Source of the DNA: Mannheimia haemolytica
GTDB lineage: Bacteria; Pseudomonadota; Gammaproteobacteria; Enterobacterales; Pasteurellaceae
Length of the DNA stretch: 64,000 nt
NCBI RefSeq assembly: GCF_004342115.1
Contig: NZ_SMAC01000005.1
Coordinates: 35,843 to 99,842 of the forward strand
Direction: 5' to 3'
Part shown: piece by piece, positions 18,678 to 27,322 of the stretch
How positions within the stretch are numbered: position 1 is the stretch's first letter
Layout of the letters: each line of letters opens with the position of its first letter
Notes under the pieces: model-generated
Databases searched by the model: none
What the model saw: the letters and a program-made list of their open reading frames with translations, nothing else
Told to the model about the DNA's origin: nothing
Position numbers and translations under genes: made by a program

Positions 18678-20126
18678 ATGAATAACATCATCTATATTTT
18701 GTTAGATCAAGTGCGTAAAGATATGCTCGGCACTTACGGGCATCAGGTGGTGAAAACCCCAAATTTGGATCGCTTGGCGAAAGACGGCATTCGGTTTAAC
18801 AACGCCTTTACGCCGGCTTCGGTCTGCGGGCCGGCTCGCACCTCGCTGTTTACCGGCTTAATGCCGTCCAGCCACGGGATTATCAAAAACGGCGAAAAAG
18901 GCGGCACAGGCGAAATTCCACAACAAAACCCTAATATTGCCGGCGTGGAGGGCTATAACTCCTTTGTGATCGGCAAATGGCACGTTGGTACAAAATCCGT
19001 TCCCGAAGATTATGGCATCGCCGGTCATAACTTTGACGGCTATGGCTACCCGGGTAGCCAAGTGTATAAAAACCTCGTGTTCAATCAGCCGCCAACGCAC
19101 TCCAACCGCTACCGTGAATGGCTGGCGGAAAAAGGCTATGACGCACCTGAAGTCAGTCGAGCCTATTTTGGCGACAATCCACACCTGCGTGTGCAGGAAC
19201 TCTGTGGTTTGCTTTCCGGCAGTCGCGAGCAGACAATAGAGTGGTTTATCATTGACGAGGCGAAAAAATACATTCAAGCCTCCCTTGATGAGAAAAAACC
19301 GTTCTTTGCGTGGATCAACTTCTGGGGGCCGCACACTCCGTGTGTAGTGCCGGAGCCGTATTATTCAATGTATGACCCAAGCCAAGTGGTATTGGACGAG
19401 AGTTTCTTCAAACCGCTTGAGGGCAAACCGAACCACTTCCGCACCATTTCACAAATGTGGGGAATGTGGGAGGCGAGCGAAGATCGTTGGAAAGAGGTGA
19501 TTTCTAAATTCTGGGGCTACATCACGCTGATTGACGATGCCATTGGCGAGCTGTTTCGTTTCTTGGAAGAGAACAATCTCTATGAAAATACCTTCCTCGT
19601 TGCTACCGCCGACCACGGCGATGCGATGGGGGCGCATAAGATGATCGAAAAAGGCGAGTTTATGTTTGAAACCACCTACAACATTCCGCTGATTATCAAA
19701 GATCCACACTCTACAAGGGTGAACGAAGTCGATGACAACCTCGTTTATTTGCACGATCTCACCTCCACCGTGTATGATGTAGCAAATCAACCGATCCCGA
19801 CCGCTTTCCAAGGCGAGAGTATTCTGCCGATAACCAGACAAAGCCAAAACAACGACCGTAAAGGCTTGTTGTGCCAACTGGCAGGGCATTTTGTCTATTT
19901 TGAACAGCGAATGTGGCGGCGTAAGGATTACAAATTAGTCTTCAACGCCACCGACCGTTGTGAACTCTACGATGTCAGAAAAGACCCCGAAGAGATGCAC
20001 AACCTCTTTTATGACGAAGCCTACCGAGCCGTGAAAAAAGAGATGTTGGAAGAAATGCGACAGGAAATGAAACGCCTCAACGACCCACTGGAAAATTGGG
20101 TGTATCGGATTATTGATGAGATATAA
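18678..20126 (+). CDS. Type I sulfatase (cysteine-type)
   Basis: Sulfate-ester hydrolase of the alkaline phosphatase superfamily (PF00884). The N-terminus NIIYILLDQVRKDMLGTYG supplies metal-binding aspartate. The active-site signature CGPARTSLFTG has Cys50 as the residue converted to formylglycine. Further metal motifs include HGDAMGAHKM and IGKWHVG. I start at MNNIIYI (18678), which has an AGAGG site; the in-frame extension upstream overlaps the hairpin. There is no signal peptide, so it is probably cytoplasmic, consistent with prior uptake by the symporter. The product is 482 aa. The maturase gene follows. Confidence 0.92.
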   Translation: MNNIIYILLDQVRKDMLGTYGHQVVKTPNLDRLAKDGIRFNNAFTPASVCGPARTSLFTGLMPSSHGIIKNGEKGGTGEIPQQNPNIAGVEGYNSFVIGKWHVGTKSVPEDYGIAGHNFDGYGYPGSQVYKNLVFNQPPTHSNRYREWLAEKGYDAPEVSRAYFGDNPHLRVQELCGLLSGSREQTIEWFIIDEAKKYIQASLDEKKPFFAWINFWGPHTPCVVPEPYYSMYDPSQVVLDESFFKPLEGKPNHFRTISQMWGMWEASEDRWKEVISKFWGYITLIDDAIGELFRFLEENNLYENTFLVATADHGDAMGAHKMIEKGEFMFETTYNIPLIIKDPHSTRVNEVDDNLVYLHDLTSTVYDVANQPIPTAFQGESILPITRQSQNNDRKGLLCQLAGHFVYFEQRMWRRKDYKLVFNATDRCELYDVRKDPEEMHNLFYDEAYRAVKKEMLEEMRQEMKRLNDPLENWVYRIIDEI

Positions 20127-20130
20127 TTGT

Positions 20131-20203
20131 TTGTAGGGGCGGGTTTTATACCCGCCCGAAAATTAATGTAAACAATGGGCGAACATAAAGTCCGCCCCTA
20201 CAA
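20131..20203. repeat. Small palindromic repeat (MITE/REP-like) in the sulfatase-maturase gap
   Basis: The terminal inverted repeats TTGTAGGGGCGG (20131-20142) and CCGCCCCTACAA (20192-20203) enclose two smaller dyads (GGGCGGG/CCCGCCC and GGGCG/CCGCCC-type). The composition is far more GC-rich than the surroundings. The structure is that of a short non-autonomous palindromic repeat; only one copy is in this window. Confidence 0.65.
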
Positions 20204-20215
20204 TTTAGAGATACA

Positions 20216-21334
20216 ATGACCACCACCTACTTCCACCTAATGGCAAAACCCAGCAGTTTTCACTGTAATATTCAGTGCGAGTACTGTTTTTATCTGAGCA
20301 AGGAACAGACCATTCCGCCAGAAAAATCGCAGTTTATGAACGATGAAACGCTGCAAAACTACATTCGTCATTACATTGAAGCCAACCAAAGCCAACGGGT
20401 GGATTTTGTGTGGCAGGGGGGCGAGCCGACCCTGCTGGGCTTAGATTTCTACAAACAAGCGGTCAAATATCAACAAAAATTTGCAAACGGCAAGCAGATC
20501 ACCAACGCAATCCAAACCAACGGCATTGCCCTAAACCGTCAGTGGGCGAGCTTTTTCAAAGAGAATCATTTTCTGGTGGGCTTATCCATTGACGGACTGA
20601 GCGACATTCACGACCGCTACCGCATTTCCACCAACGGTAAACCGACCTTTGAACGGGTGAAAAGTGCGGTCGATTTATTGAAAGAGGTTGGCGTGGAATT
20701 TAACACCCTCACGGTGGTGAACGACCGCAACTGGCAACGGGGCAGAGAAACCTATCAAGCCCTCAAAGCCCTCGGTAGCCGTTATATGCAGTTCATTCCG
20801 GTGGTGGAAAGCCACAAGGGGGAATTACAACCCTTTTCCGTTCCGCCCCAAGGCTACGGGCAATTTTTAGTGGATGTTTTTCACGAATGGCTGCCTGACC
20901 GTGGGCAGATTTTTGTGATCGAGTTTGATAACCTGCTCGGGCAATGGCTTGGCTATCCCTCCAACAACTGTGTATTCCGCCCGACCTGTGGCAGCTCGCT
21001 GGTGGTGGAAGCCTGTGGCGATGTGTACAGTTGCGACCATTTCGTCTATCCCGATTACCACATCGGCAACCTCAACCAACAGCAGTTGGCAGAGATCGTC
21101 TCATCAGCCGCCCAACGCCAATTCGGGCAGAATAAACAGGCAAAACTCTCGCAAGCCTGCCTAAACTGCAAATTCCGCATACTTTGCCACGGCGGCTGCC
21201 CCAAACACCGCATCGTCCCCCAAGCAAACAGCGAAAACCACAACTACCTTTGCCCCTCTTACCAACAGTTTTTTGCCGAGACTTCGAGTGTGATGAGACA
21301 AATGAGTGAGCAAATTCGGTTTGCAGGAAAGTAA
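20216..21334 (+). CDS. Anaerobic sulfatase-maturating enzyme (radical SAM, SPASM domain)
   Basis: Radical SAM enzyme that oxidises the active-site cysteine of sulfatases to formylglycine without oxygen. The radical SAM cluster motif is Cys17, Cys21 and Cys24 in CNIQCEYCF. The C-terminal SPASM domain supplies ligands for two auxiliary clusters (CGSSLVVEACGDVYSC, then ACLNCKFRILCHGGCPKH). At 372 aa it has the usual length. The gene lies 90 bp after the sulfatase, and that sulfatase is Cys-type, so it is the obvious substrate. An uptake word inside the gene suggests long residence in this genome. Confidence 0.93.
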   Translation: MTTTYFHLMAKPSSFHCNIQCEYCFYLSKEQTIPPEKSQFMNDETLQNYIRHYIEANQSQRVDFVWQGGEPTLLGLDFYKQAVKYQQKFANGKQITNAIQTNGIALNRQWASFFKENHFLVGLSIDGLSDIHDRYRISTNGKPTFERVKSAVDLLKEVGVEFNTLTVVNDRNWQRGRETYQALKALGSRYMQFIPVVESHKGELQPFSVPPQGYGQFLVDVFHEWLPDRGQIFVIEFDNLLGQWLGYPSNNCVFRPTCGSSLVVEACGDVYSCDHFVYPDYHIGNLNQQQLAEIVSSAAQRQFGQNKQAKLSQACLNCKFRILCHGGCPKHRIVPQANSENHNYLCPSYQQFFAETSSVMRQMSEQIRFAGK

Positions 21335-21355
21335 AGAGAGGTAAATAACACAAAA

Positions 21356-21409
21356 AAGCGGTTAAATTTCGCTGAAAATTTGCAAAAATTCCCGAAAATT
21401 TAACCGCTT
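21356..21409. terminator. Paired uptake-sequence hairpin between the maturase and tdk
   Basis: Arms AAGCGGTTAAATTT (21356-21369) and its exact complement (21396-21409) form a 14-bp stem between convergent genes; the right arm carries the uptake core ACCGCTTG. Confidence 0.7.
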
Positions 21410-21424
21410 GCTGCTTCTTGTAGC

Positions 21425-22006
21425 TTATAGCTTACCTAACTTTTGTTTGTAATGATAACGGCAAACAGAGAGATATCTATCATTGCCGCCGATTTGTATT
21501 TGTTCACCGTCTTTAATGGCTTCGCCTTTTTCATTTAATCGAACGACGAAATGGGCTTTTTTGCCACAATCACAGATGGTTTTGAGTTCTTCCAGCTCAT
21601 CTGCCCAAGCCAACAAATATTTGCTACCTTCAAATAATTCAGCTTGGAAATCGGTGCGTAGCCCGTAGCAAAGCACCGGAATTTTGAGTTTATCGACCAC
21701 ATCACTTAATTGATAAACCTGTGTTTTAGTTAAAAACTGAGCCTCATCAATCAAGATACAGTGTAACGCTTTGTTTGAGTGTAATGCCTTAATTTCCGCA
21801 AATAGATTGGTATCAGCGGTAAATAAATTGGCTTCTTGTGAAATACCGATACGAGAGTTGACTTTCCCCACACCGAAACGGTCATCAATAGCGGCGGTAT
21901 AAACTAAAGTGTTCATTCCACGTTCTTGGTAATTATAAGAAGATTGAAGCAGAGTAGTAGATTTGCCTGCATTCATTGAGGAGTAGTAAAAATAGAGTTT
22001 TGCCAT
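21425..22006 (-). CDS. tdk: Thymidine kinase
   Basis: Type II thymidine kinase of the pyrimidine salvage pathway, phosphorylating thymidine and deoxyuridine. The P-loop is [11 protein letters not shown] (about residues 11-21), the Walker B DEAQF lies near residue 88, and cysteine pairs in the C-terminal half (CDCGKKA and the C-terminal CRYHYK) bind structural zinc. The product is 193 aa, standard length. It lies downstream of zapB with a hairpin between, so it may have its own promoter. Confidence 0.95.
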   Translation of the reverse strand: MAKLYFYYSSMNAGKSTTLLQSSYNYQERGMNTLVYTAAIDDRFGVGKVNSRIGISQEANLFTADTNLFAEIKALHSNKALHCILIDEAQFLTKTQVYQLSDVVDKLKIPVLCYGLRTDFQAELFEGSKYLLAWADELEELKTICDCGKKAHFVVRLNEKGEAIKDGEQIQIGGNDRYLSVCRYHYKQKLGKL

Positions 22007-22022
22007 AGCTGTAACAAATAAA

Positions 22023-22046
22023 AAACGGCTAAAAATTTAGCCGTTT
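22023..22046 (-). terminator. Rho-independent terminator of zapB
   Basis: AAACGGCTAAA (22023-22033) pairs with TTTAGCCGTTT (22036-22046). Read leftward, the stem is followed by a run of T. It lies just after the zapB stop. Confidence 0.82.
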
Positions 22047-22061
22047 GTGCTGAAAATAGAA

Positions 22062-22280
22062 TTAAACGTTGTCGATTTGACCTAAAAGTGAACGTAAACG
22101 ATCTTGGAAGTTTTGTTGTTCCACTTTTAATTGTTCATATTCGCTGCGCAAGGTGTCGTTTTCTTGTTTCGCTGCATCGTTTTTACCTTTTAATTCTTCA
22201 ACTTCTAATTGAAGTAATTGAATAGTTTCAACAGCTTGTTTAATTTTTTCTTCTAATTGGTCTAAAACCGATAATGACAT
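22062..22280 (-). CDS. zapB: Cell division protein ZapB
   Basis: Small coiled-coil protein that stabilises the Z-ring through ZapA. The 72-aa product is almost entirely one heptad-repeat helix (LDQLEEKIKQAVETIQLLQ, then a glutamate- and lysine-rich stretch ending in LRSLLGQIDNV). Its length and sequence match gamma-proteobacterial ZapB. It is divergent from glpX and followed by a terminator. Confidence 0.93.
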   Translation of the reverse strand: MSLSVLDQLEEKIKQAVETIQLLQLEVEELKGKNDAAKQENDTLRSEYEQLKVEQQNFQDRLRSLLGQIDNV

Positions 22281-22476
22281 AGTAAATTCCCTCTAAAATA
22301 ATATAAAAACTTGTAAAGATTATACTCTAAATCTGACTTTATTTTTATAAAAAAGTTTGGCTATTTGTGAATTTTTATTCAAACGCTGATTTTTTAGTAA
22401 CGTAGCTTGCAGGTTACTGATAAAATATAATCTCTCTTCTTTTAAAGTTTTTCTTTCAAGAAACTAAGGAACAAAA

Positions 22477-23496
22477 ATGAAACGAACTCTTTCTTTTGAA
22501 TTTTCTCGTGTTACGGAAGCAGCGGCTCTAGCAGCTTACTCTTGGCTAGGCCGTGGGGATAAAAATGCCGCTGATGAAGCTGCGGTGAAAGCAATGCGGT
22601 TTATGCTGAACCAAATGGAAATCCGTGGCGAAGTGGTAATTGGTGAGGGCGAAATTGACGAAGCACCGATGCTTTATATTGGCGAGAAAATCGGTCTATC
22701 CCGCCTAGAAGATGAGGAAATCAGTATTGCGGTTGACCCGATTGACGGTACTCGTATGACTGCAATGGGGCAGGCAAATGCGTTGTCGGTATTAGCAGCA
22801 GGCGGCAAAGAAACCTTTTTAAAAGCCCCTGATATGTATATGGAAAAATTAGTGGTGGGGCAGGAATGCAAAGGAATGATTGATTTAAATCTTCCGCTTG
22901 AACAAAATCTTCGCCGTGTCGCCTCGAAAAAGGGCAAATTACTTTCCCAATTAACCATTGCTATTCTTGCTAAGCCTCGCCACGAAAAAATAATTGCCGA
23001 TGTGCAAAAATTAGGGGTAAGAGTGATTGCGATTCCTGATGGCGATGTTGCGACTGCGGTGCAATGCTGTTTGCCAGAGAGCGAATTGGATCTGCTTTAT
23101 GGTATCGGCGGAGCACCTGAAGGGGTAGTGGCGGGGGCTGCGGTTCGTGCATTGGGTGGCGATATGCAAGCACGTTTAATTCCTCGCAACCAAGTGAAGG
23201 GGAATAGCCCGGAAAATTTAACTGCTACCGAAAAAGAGCTTTCACGCTGTAATGAAATGAATGTGCCGGTGAATACGGTGTTGAAATTAGAAGATTTGGT
23301 GCGTGACGACAATATCGTCTTTGTTGCAACCGGCATTACTTCAGGTGAATTGTTAAAAGGGATTAAACGTAGAGGCAATATTGCCAGCACTGAAACCTTA
23401 CTTATTCGTGGCAAATCTAGAACCATTCGTAAAATTCAATCCGACCATTATGTCGATCGTAAAGATAACGAACTCCTTTCTTTATTGGATTTATAG
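22477..23496 (+). CDS. glpX: Fructose-1,6-bisphosphatase class II
   Basis: Dephosphorylates fructose 1,6-bisphosphate in gluconeogenesis. The lithium-sensitive phosphatase signature DPIDGTRM lies near residue 88, preceded by the metal-binding GEGEIDEAPM. The GGAPEGVVAGAAVRALGG segment is the substrate-binding loop typical of GlpX. The 339-aa product is of normal length. The ATG follows AAGGAAC. No glycerol operon genes flank it, and it ends in its own terminator. Confidence 0.95.
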   Translation: MKRTLSFEFSRVTEAAALAAYSWLGRGDKNAADEAAVKAMRFMLNQMEIRGEVVIGEGEIDEAPMLYIGEKIGLSRLEDEEISIAVDPIDGTRMTAMGQANALSVLAAGGKETFLKAPDMYMEKLVVGQECKGMIDLNLPLEQNLRRVASKKGKLLSQLTIAILAKPRHEKIIADVQKLGVRVIAIPDGDVATAVQCCLPESELDLLYGIGGAPEGVVAGAAVRALGGDMQARLIPRNQVKGNSPENLTATEKELSRCNEMNVPVNTVLKLEDLVRDDNIVFVATGITSGELLKGIKRRGNIASTETLLIRGKSRTIRKIQSDHYVDRKDNELLSLLDL

Positions 23497-23508
23497 CTTT
23501 TCTCTGAT

Positions 23509-23535
23509 AAATCGGGCTTTTAGCCCGATTTTTTG
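23509..23535 (+). terminator. Rho-independent terminator of glpX
   Basis: AAATCGGGCT (23509-23518) and AGCCCGATTT (23522-23531) with a TTT loop, followed by a T-run, 13 bases after the glpX stop. Confidence 0.9.
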
Positions 23536-23572
23536 TCTTCCCAAAGTAATCAAAATCACTACATTGTCACGC

Positions 23573-23896
23573 TTACTCTTGTTTGTGAGTATTAATTGCA
23601 CATAAATTAAAGCCGAGTGTTTCTGCCACAATACAAATTGTCTGAAATTTCACTTGGCTTGGGTCTTTAAATAAGCGTTTTAGGGTAGAGCTTGAAATGC
23701 CGGTTTGCATTTCAAGGGTGGTTAATTCTATGCCTAATAGTTTCCTCTGAGCATTAAGCTGCGTGCCAAAATGTGGCAAATCTTCAATTTTATTTTTTTC
23801 AAACAATTTCTGCTCGTCTTGCTCTTGTTTGAGTGCCTGTTTTCGTAACTGATTTAGTTGGTTTATCTGATTTTGTAGTTCGCTTGATAGTTTCAT
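23573..23896 (-). CDS. Small XRE-type helix-turn-helix regulator
   Basis: 107-aa protein with an N-terminal glutamine-rich coiled-coil-like stretch (about residues 1-35) and a C-terminal Cro/CI-type helix-turn-helix (about 43-98: LNAQRKLLGIELTTLEMQTG, then SSSTLKRLFKDPSQ). It could be an autorepressor or the antitoxin half of a lost pair; no partner toxin gene is adjacent. The mRNA leader has no clear Shine-Dalgarno. A multi-half-site dyad about 40 bases upstream of the start is a likely autoregulatory operator. The regulated targets are unknown. Confidence 0.72.
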   Translation of the reverse strand: MKLSSELQNQINQLNQLRKQALKQEQDEQKLFEKNKIEDLPHFGTQLNAQRKLLGIELTTLEMQTGISSSTLKRLFKDPSQVKFQTICIVAETLGFNLCAINTHKQE

Positions 23897-23935
23897 TTTA
23901 TTTTTGAGCTAAAAGTAGATTATTTATGTATTTAT

Positions 23936-23978
23936 AGGTTAAATATAACCTGTTTAGATATGTAAAGGTTATATTTAA
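23936..23978. promoter_or_regulatory. Candidate operator with three AGGTTA half-sites
   Basis: AGGTTA-AATA-TAACCT (23936-23951) is a perfect dyad. A further AGGTTATATTTAA (23966-23978) exactly complements 23939-23951. The cluster lies just upstream of the XRE regulator gene and suits autoregulation. Confidence 0.55.
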
Positions 23979-24111
23979 TCTTAATCTGTTTTGTTTTTGC
24001 AATCAAGATCTCAAATATAATCTTTCATCTGTTTTGGTTAGGCTGAATTTATGCTGCGTTTGTGCTAAAATAAGGCAGGTTTCGATATAGATATAATAAA
24101 AAGGAGAAATA

Positions 24112-25434
24112 ATGGATCTCGCTTATTTGGCTAAAATGCCACAAGAAGAATTTACCGCACGCCGTGAGCGTGTGCTTGAGCAAATGCAGGATAATTCTGC
24201 GTTATTGGTTTTTACCGAATCGGAAAAACGCCGTAATAGTGACTCTGAATACTTGTTTAGACCTGATAGTTACTTTTGGTATTTAACCGGTTTGGCAGAA
24301 CCTAAATCAGCCGTATTGCTGGTAAAAAGCGAAGGTAAAACGGAAAGTATTATTTTTGTGCGTAAAAAAGACCCTTTAATGGAAACCTGGAATGGCAGAC
24401 GTTTAGGGATTGAGGAAGCTCCAAAAACGTTACAGCTTAACGCAGCTTTTGATATTGATGACATTGAAACCGTTCTTGCAAAAAAATTAGAAAATCTGAC
24501 CGCTTGTTATTGTGCGTTAGGGATACAAGAGTGGGGCGATAATATTTTGTTTGCAACATTTGAAAAAATGAAAGTCAATCGGCAAAAAGTGCCGACAACC
24601 TTGATTGATTGGCAGCCAATGTTATCGGAAATGCGGTTGATTAAATCAGAATTTGAAATTGCCTTAATTCAGCAGGCGTGTCATATTTCTTCAATGGCAC
24701 ATATTCGAGCGATGAAACAAGCTCGCCCGAATCGTTATGAGTGGGAAATTGAGGGGGAAATTCAACACGAATTTAGCCGTTTTGGAGCAAGGTTTCCGGC
24801 ATATAATTCAATCGTTGCCGGCGGTGAGAATGCCTGTATTCTTCACTACAATGAAAATGATCAGGTGCTTAAAGGCGGCGATTTATTACTGATTGATGCA
24901 GGGGCGGAATTTGCGTATTACGCCGGCGATATTACCCGAACCTTCCCTATTAATGGGAAATTCTCCGAACCGCAAAAAGAGCTGTACGAATTAACCTTAA
25001 CTATGCAAAAAGAGGCGATTAATCTTCTTGTGCCAAACAGCTCGATTAAAGCGGCAAACGATAAGGCTGTACAGATTCTCACGCAGGGCTTGGTTCGCTT
25101 AGGAATTTTAAACGGTGATGTGGAAAGCCTGATTGAGCAAAAAGCCTATCGCCAATTTTATATGCACGGATTAGGGCATTGGCTAGGGCTAGATGTTCAC
25201 GATGTGGGGGATTACGGCACGGAGCGGGATCGTCCTTTGCAGATTGGTATGGTGTTAACTGTTGAACCCGGTATCTATATTCCTAAAGATGCGGATGTAC
25301 CGGAGCAATATAAAGGTATTGGGATTCGGATTGAAGATAATTTGCTGATTACCGAATACGGCAACAAAAACTTAAGCAGCGGTTGCCCTAAAGAAATTGC
25401 GGATGTTGAGCAGTTGATGCAATCGTTAAATTAA
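24112..25434 (+). CDS. pepP: Xaa-Pro aminopeptidase P
   Basis: Dimanganese aminopeptidase that removes N-terminal residues preceding proline. The pita-bread fold metal ligands are all present: DAGAEFAYYAGDITRTF (two aspartates), HGLGHWLGLDVHD (histidine), VEPGIYIP and GIRIEDNLL (glutamates). The 440-aa length fits PepP. AAGGAGAAA precedes the ATG. The last 16 codons are part of a tandem 89-bp duplication that extends past the stop, so the gene itself is intact. Confidence 0.95.
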   Translation: MDLAYLAKMPQEEFTARRERVLEQMQDNSALLVFTESEKRRNSDSEYLFRPDSYFWYLTGLAEPKSAVLLVKSEGKTESIIFVRKKDPLMETWNGRRLGIEEAPKTLQLNAAFDIDDIETVLAKKLENLTACYCALGIQEWGDNILFATFEKMKVNRQKVPTTLIDWQPMLSEMRLIKSEFEIALIQQACHISSMAHIRAMKQARPNRYEWEIEGEIQHEFSRFGARFPAYNSIVAGGENACILHYNENDQVLKGGDLLLIDAGAEFAYYAGDITRTFPINGKFSEPQKELYELTLTMQKEAINLLVPNSSIKAANDKAVQILTQGLVRLGILNGDVESLIEQKAYRQFYMHGLGHWLGLDVHDVGDYGTERDRPLQIGMVLTVEPGIYIPKDADVPEQYKGIGIRIEDNLLITEYGNKNLSSGCPKEIADVEQLMQSLN

Positions 25435-25564
25435 TTCGCAAATTTTTGTAAAAAAATGACCGCTTGCTTTGATATCCTAAAGAAATTGCGGATGTTGAGC
25501 AGTTGATGCAATCGTTAAATTAATTCGCAAATTTTTGTAAAAAAATGACCGCTTGCTTTGATAT
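25387..25564 (+). repeat. 89-bp tandem duplication at the end of pepP
   Basis: Bases 25387-25475 are repeated at 25476-25564 with no difference I could find. The unit holds the last 16 codons and stop of pepP and one uptake word (ACCGCTTG). The second copy is non-coding and contains a dead copy of the pepP 3' end. Slippage or unequal crossing-over, not transposition, is the likely cause. Confidence 0.92.
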
Positions 25565-25638
25565 TTTGGGGAATTTAGCTTAAGCTAACCCGACACAAAC
25601 ACAGTGTTTGGGCAATCACAACACGAAGGAGTGTTTAT

Positions 25639-25824
25639 ATGTATTTTGAAATTTACAAAGATGCAAAAGAAGAATTTCGTTGGCGTTTAAAAGCGGGTAA
25701 CCACGAAGTTATTGCAACCAGCCAAGCCTATACGACTAAGCAAGGTTGTCAAAAAGGCATTGAAGCAGTTAAAAAAGTTACACCTGAAACAGAAGTAAAA
25801 GATTTAACCAAAGCTGAAGCATAA
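25639..25824 (+). CDS. YegP/DUF1508 family small protein
   Basis: 61-aa protein with one DUF1508 domain (YFEIYKDAKEEFRWRLKAGN, then ATSQAYTTKQGCQKGIEAVK). E. coli YegP carries two such repeats in 110 aa; this one has a single repeat, common in other bacteria. No molecular function is established. A strong AAGGAG site precedes the ATG, and a terminator follows. Confidence 0.88.
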   Translation: MYFEIYKDAKEEFRWRLKAGNHEVIATSQAYTTKQGCQKGIEAVKKVTPETEVKDLTKAEA

Positions 25825-25829
25825 TCTAT

Positions 25830-25858
25830 AAAGCCCTGATATTATTTCAGGGCTTTGT
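25830..25858 (+). terminator. Rho-independent terminator of the DUF1508 gene
   Basis: AAAGCCCTGA (25830-25839) pairs with TCAGGGCTTT (25847-25856), followed by GTT. Confidence 0.82.
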
Positions 25859-25875
25859 TATTTATGCAAATATAA

Positions 25876-25889
25876 TGCTTAATTATTCA
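25876..25889 (+). promoter_or_regulatory. Candidate ArgR box upstream of argA
   Basis: TGCTTAATTATTCA resembles the ARG box TGAATWWWWATTCA, with a perfect right half. It lies 64 bases before the argA start, where ArgR repression is expected. Confidence 0.45.
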
Positions 25890-25952
25890 ATTTAAGGCTT
25901 GCGGATTTTTCTAAAAAAGATAATATGCGTTTATATTATAAAGAGGAAATAT

Positions 25953-27269
25953 ATGCAAAACACAGAACTCGCATTAGCTCAATGGTTTAGGCAATCTACA
26001 CCTTATGTTAATATGCACAGAGGCAAAACCTTTGTGATTATGCTTGATGGCGATGTTATCGAAAGCCCGAATTTTGTCAATATTATCAATGAAATCAGTC
26101 TCCTGCACAGCCTGAATATCAAATTAGTGATTGTATTTGGGGCAAGACCGCAAATTAACCAATTGTTAAAACAAAATCATATTGAGCCGGAGTATTACCA
26201 CAATATCCGTGTGACTAATCCACAATCGCTAGAATATGTGAAACAAGCGGTAGGGAAAGTTCATTATGATTTCTTTGCCCGCCTTTCTTTGCGTTTACCC
26301 CATTCTGAAGTGATTAATGTAGTCAGTGGTAATATGATTTTAGCTCAGCCGATTGGCGTGGTGGATGGGGTAGATTATGCACTAAGCGGTAAAATCCGTC
26401 GTATTAATATTGAGAGCATTAAGCAGCAACTGGCACAAAATTCGATTGTATTACTTGGTCCGATTGCCCCGTCTGTTACCGGTGAAATGTTTAATCTGCC
26501 GTTTGAAGATATTGCCACACAGGTTGCAATTAAACTTCGTGCCGATAAATTAATCGGTTTTTGTGAAGAGCAGGGGATTTTAGATGAAAACGGCAAGCCA
26601 ATTCCAGATTATCTTCCGCAAGATGGCGAAACCTTGTTACAGCAGTTAATCGAGCGTGGCGAATATCACACCCCGAAAGCTCGGTTTTTGCAGGCGGCGA
26701 TCACGGTATGCCGAGAGGGAGTGAAACGCTCGCATTTATTAAGCTATAAAGAAGATGGTTCATTGCTTCAAGAGTTATTCTCTCGTGATGGTATTGGCAC
26801 ACAGTTCTCAATGGAAAGCTCGGAACAGGTACGTATTGCTAATTCCAGTGATATTCCGGGATTATTGGATTTAATCCGCCCACTTGAACAGCAGGGCATT
26901 TTAGTCAAACGCTCTCGAGAACAATTAGAAATGGAAATCACAAACTACACCATTATTGAGCGTGATGGTGTGGTGATTGCTTGTGCGGCACTTAACCCGT
27001 ATCCGGAAGAAAAAATGGCGGAAATGGCGTGTGTGGCGGTTCACCCTGATTATCGTGATTCCTCAAGAGGGGATATTCTACTGGAAAATATTCAAAAACG
27101 GGCAGTGCAACTGGGAATGGAGAAACTCTTTGTGCTGACTACAAGAACCACACAATGGTTCCAAGAGCGAGGATTTAGGCTGGCAGATGCCCAAGATTTA
27201 CCTCGCTATAAACGGGAAAATTACAATTATCAACGTCGTTCTAAAGTATTAATTTTACCACTTTGGTAA
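25953..27269 (+). CDS. argA: N-acetylglutamate synthase
   Basis: First enzyme of arginine synthesis, acetylating glutamate with acetyl-CoA. It has the classical two-domain layout: an N-terminal amino-acid-kinase-like domain (about residues 10-280, starting [12 protein letters not shown]) and a C-terminal GNAT acetyltransferase domain (about 290-438, with [20 protein letters not shown]). I start at MQNTELAL, 438 aa, because AAAGAGGAAA lies just upstream; the frame's earlier ATG adds 18 unsupported residues. A possible ArgR site lies in the leader. Confidence 0.94.
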   Translation: MQNTELALAQWFRQSTPYVNMHRGKTFVIMLDGDVIESPNFVNIINEISLLHSLNIKLVIVFGARPQINQLLKQNHIEPEYYHNIRVTNPQSLEYVKQAVGKVHYDFFARLSLRLPHSEVINVVSGNMILAQPIGVVDGVDYALSGKIRRINIESIKQQLAQNSIVLLGPIAPSVTGEMFNLPFEDIATQVAIKLRADKLIGFCEEQGILDENGKPIPDYLPQDGETLLQQLIERGEYHTPKARFLQAAITVCREGVKRSHLLSYKEDGSLLQELFSRDGIGTQFSMESSEQVRIANSSDIPGLLDLIRPLEQQGILVKRSREQLEMEITNYTIIERDGVVIACAALNPYPEEKMAEMACVAVHPDYRDSSRGDILLENIQKRAVQLGMEKLFVLTTRTTQWFQERGFRLADAQDLPRYKRENYNYQRRSKVLILPLW

Positions 27270-27322
27270 AATATTCAATGTTTTTGACCGCTTGTTACCA
27301 AGAGAACTATAAAAGGAGAGCT

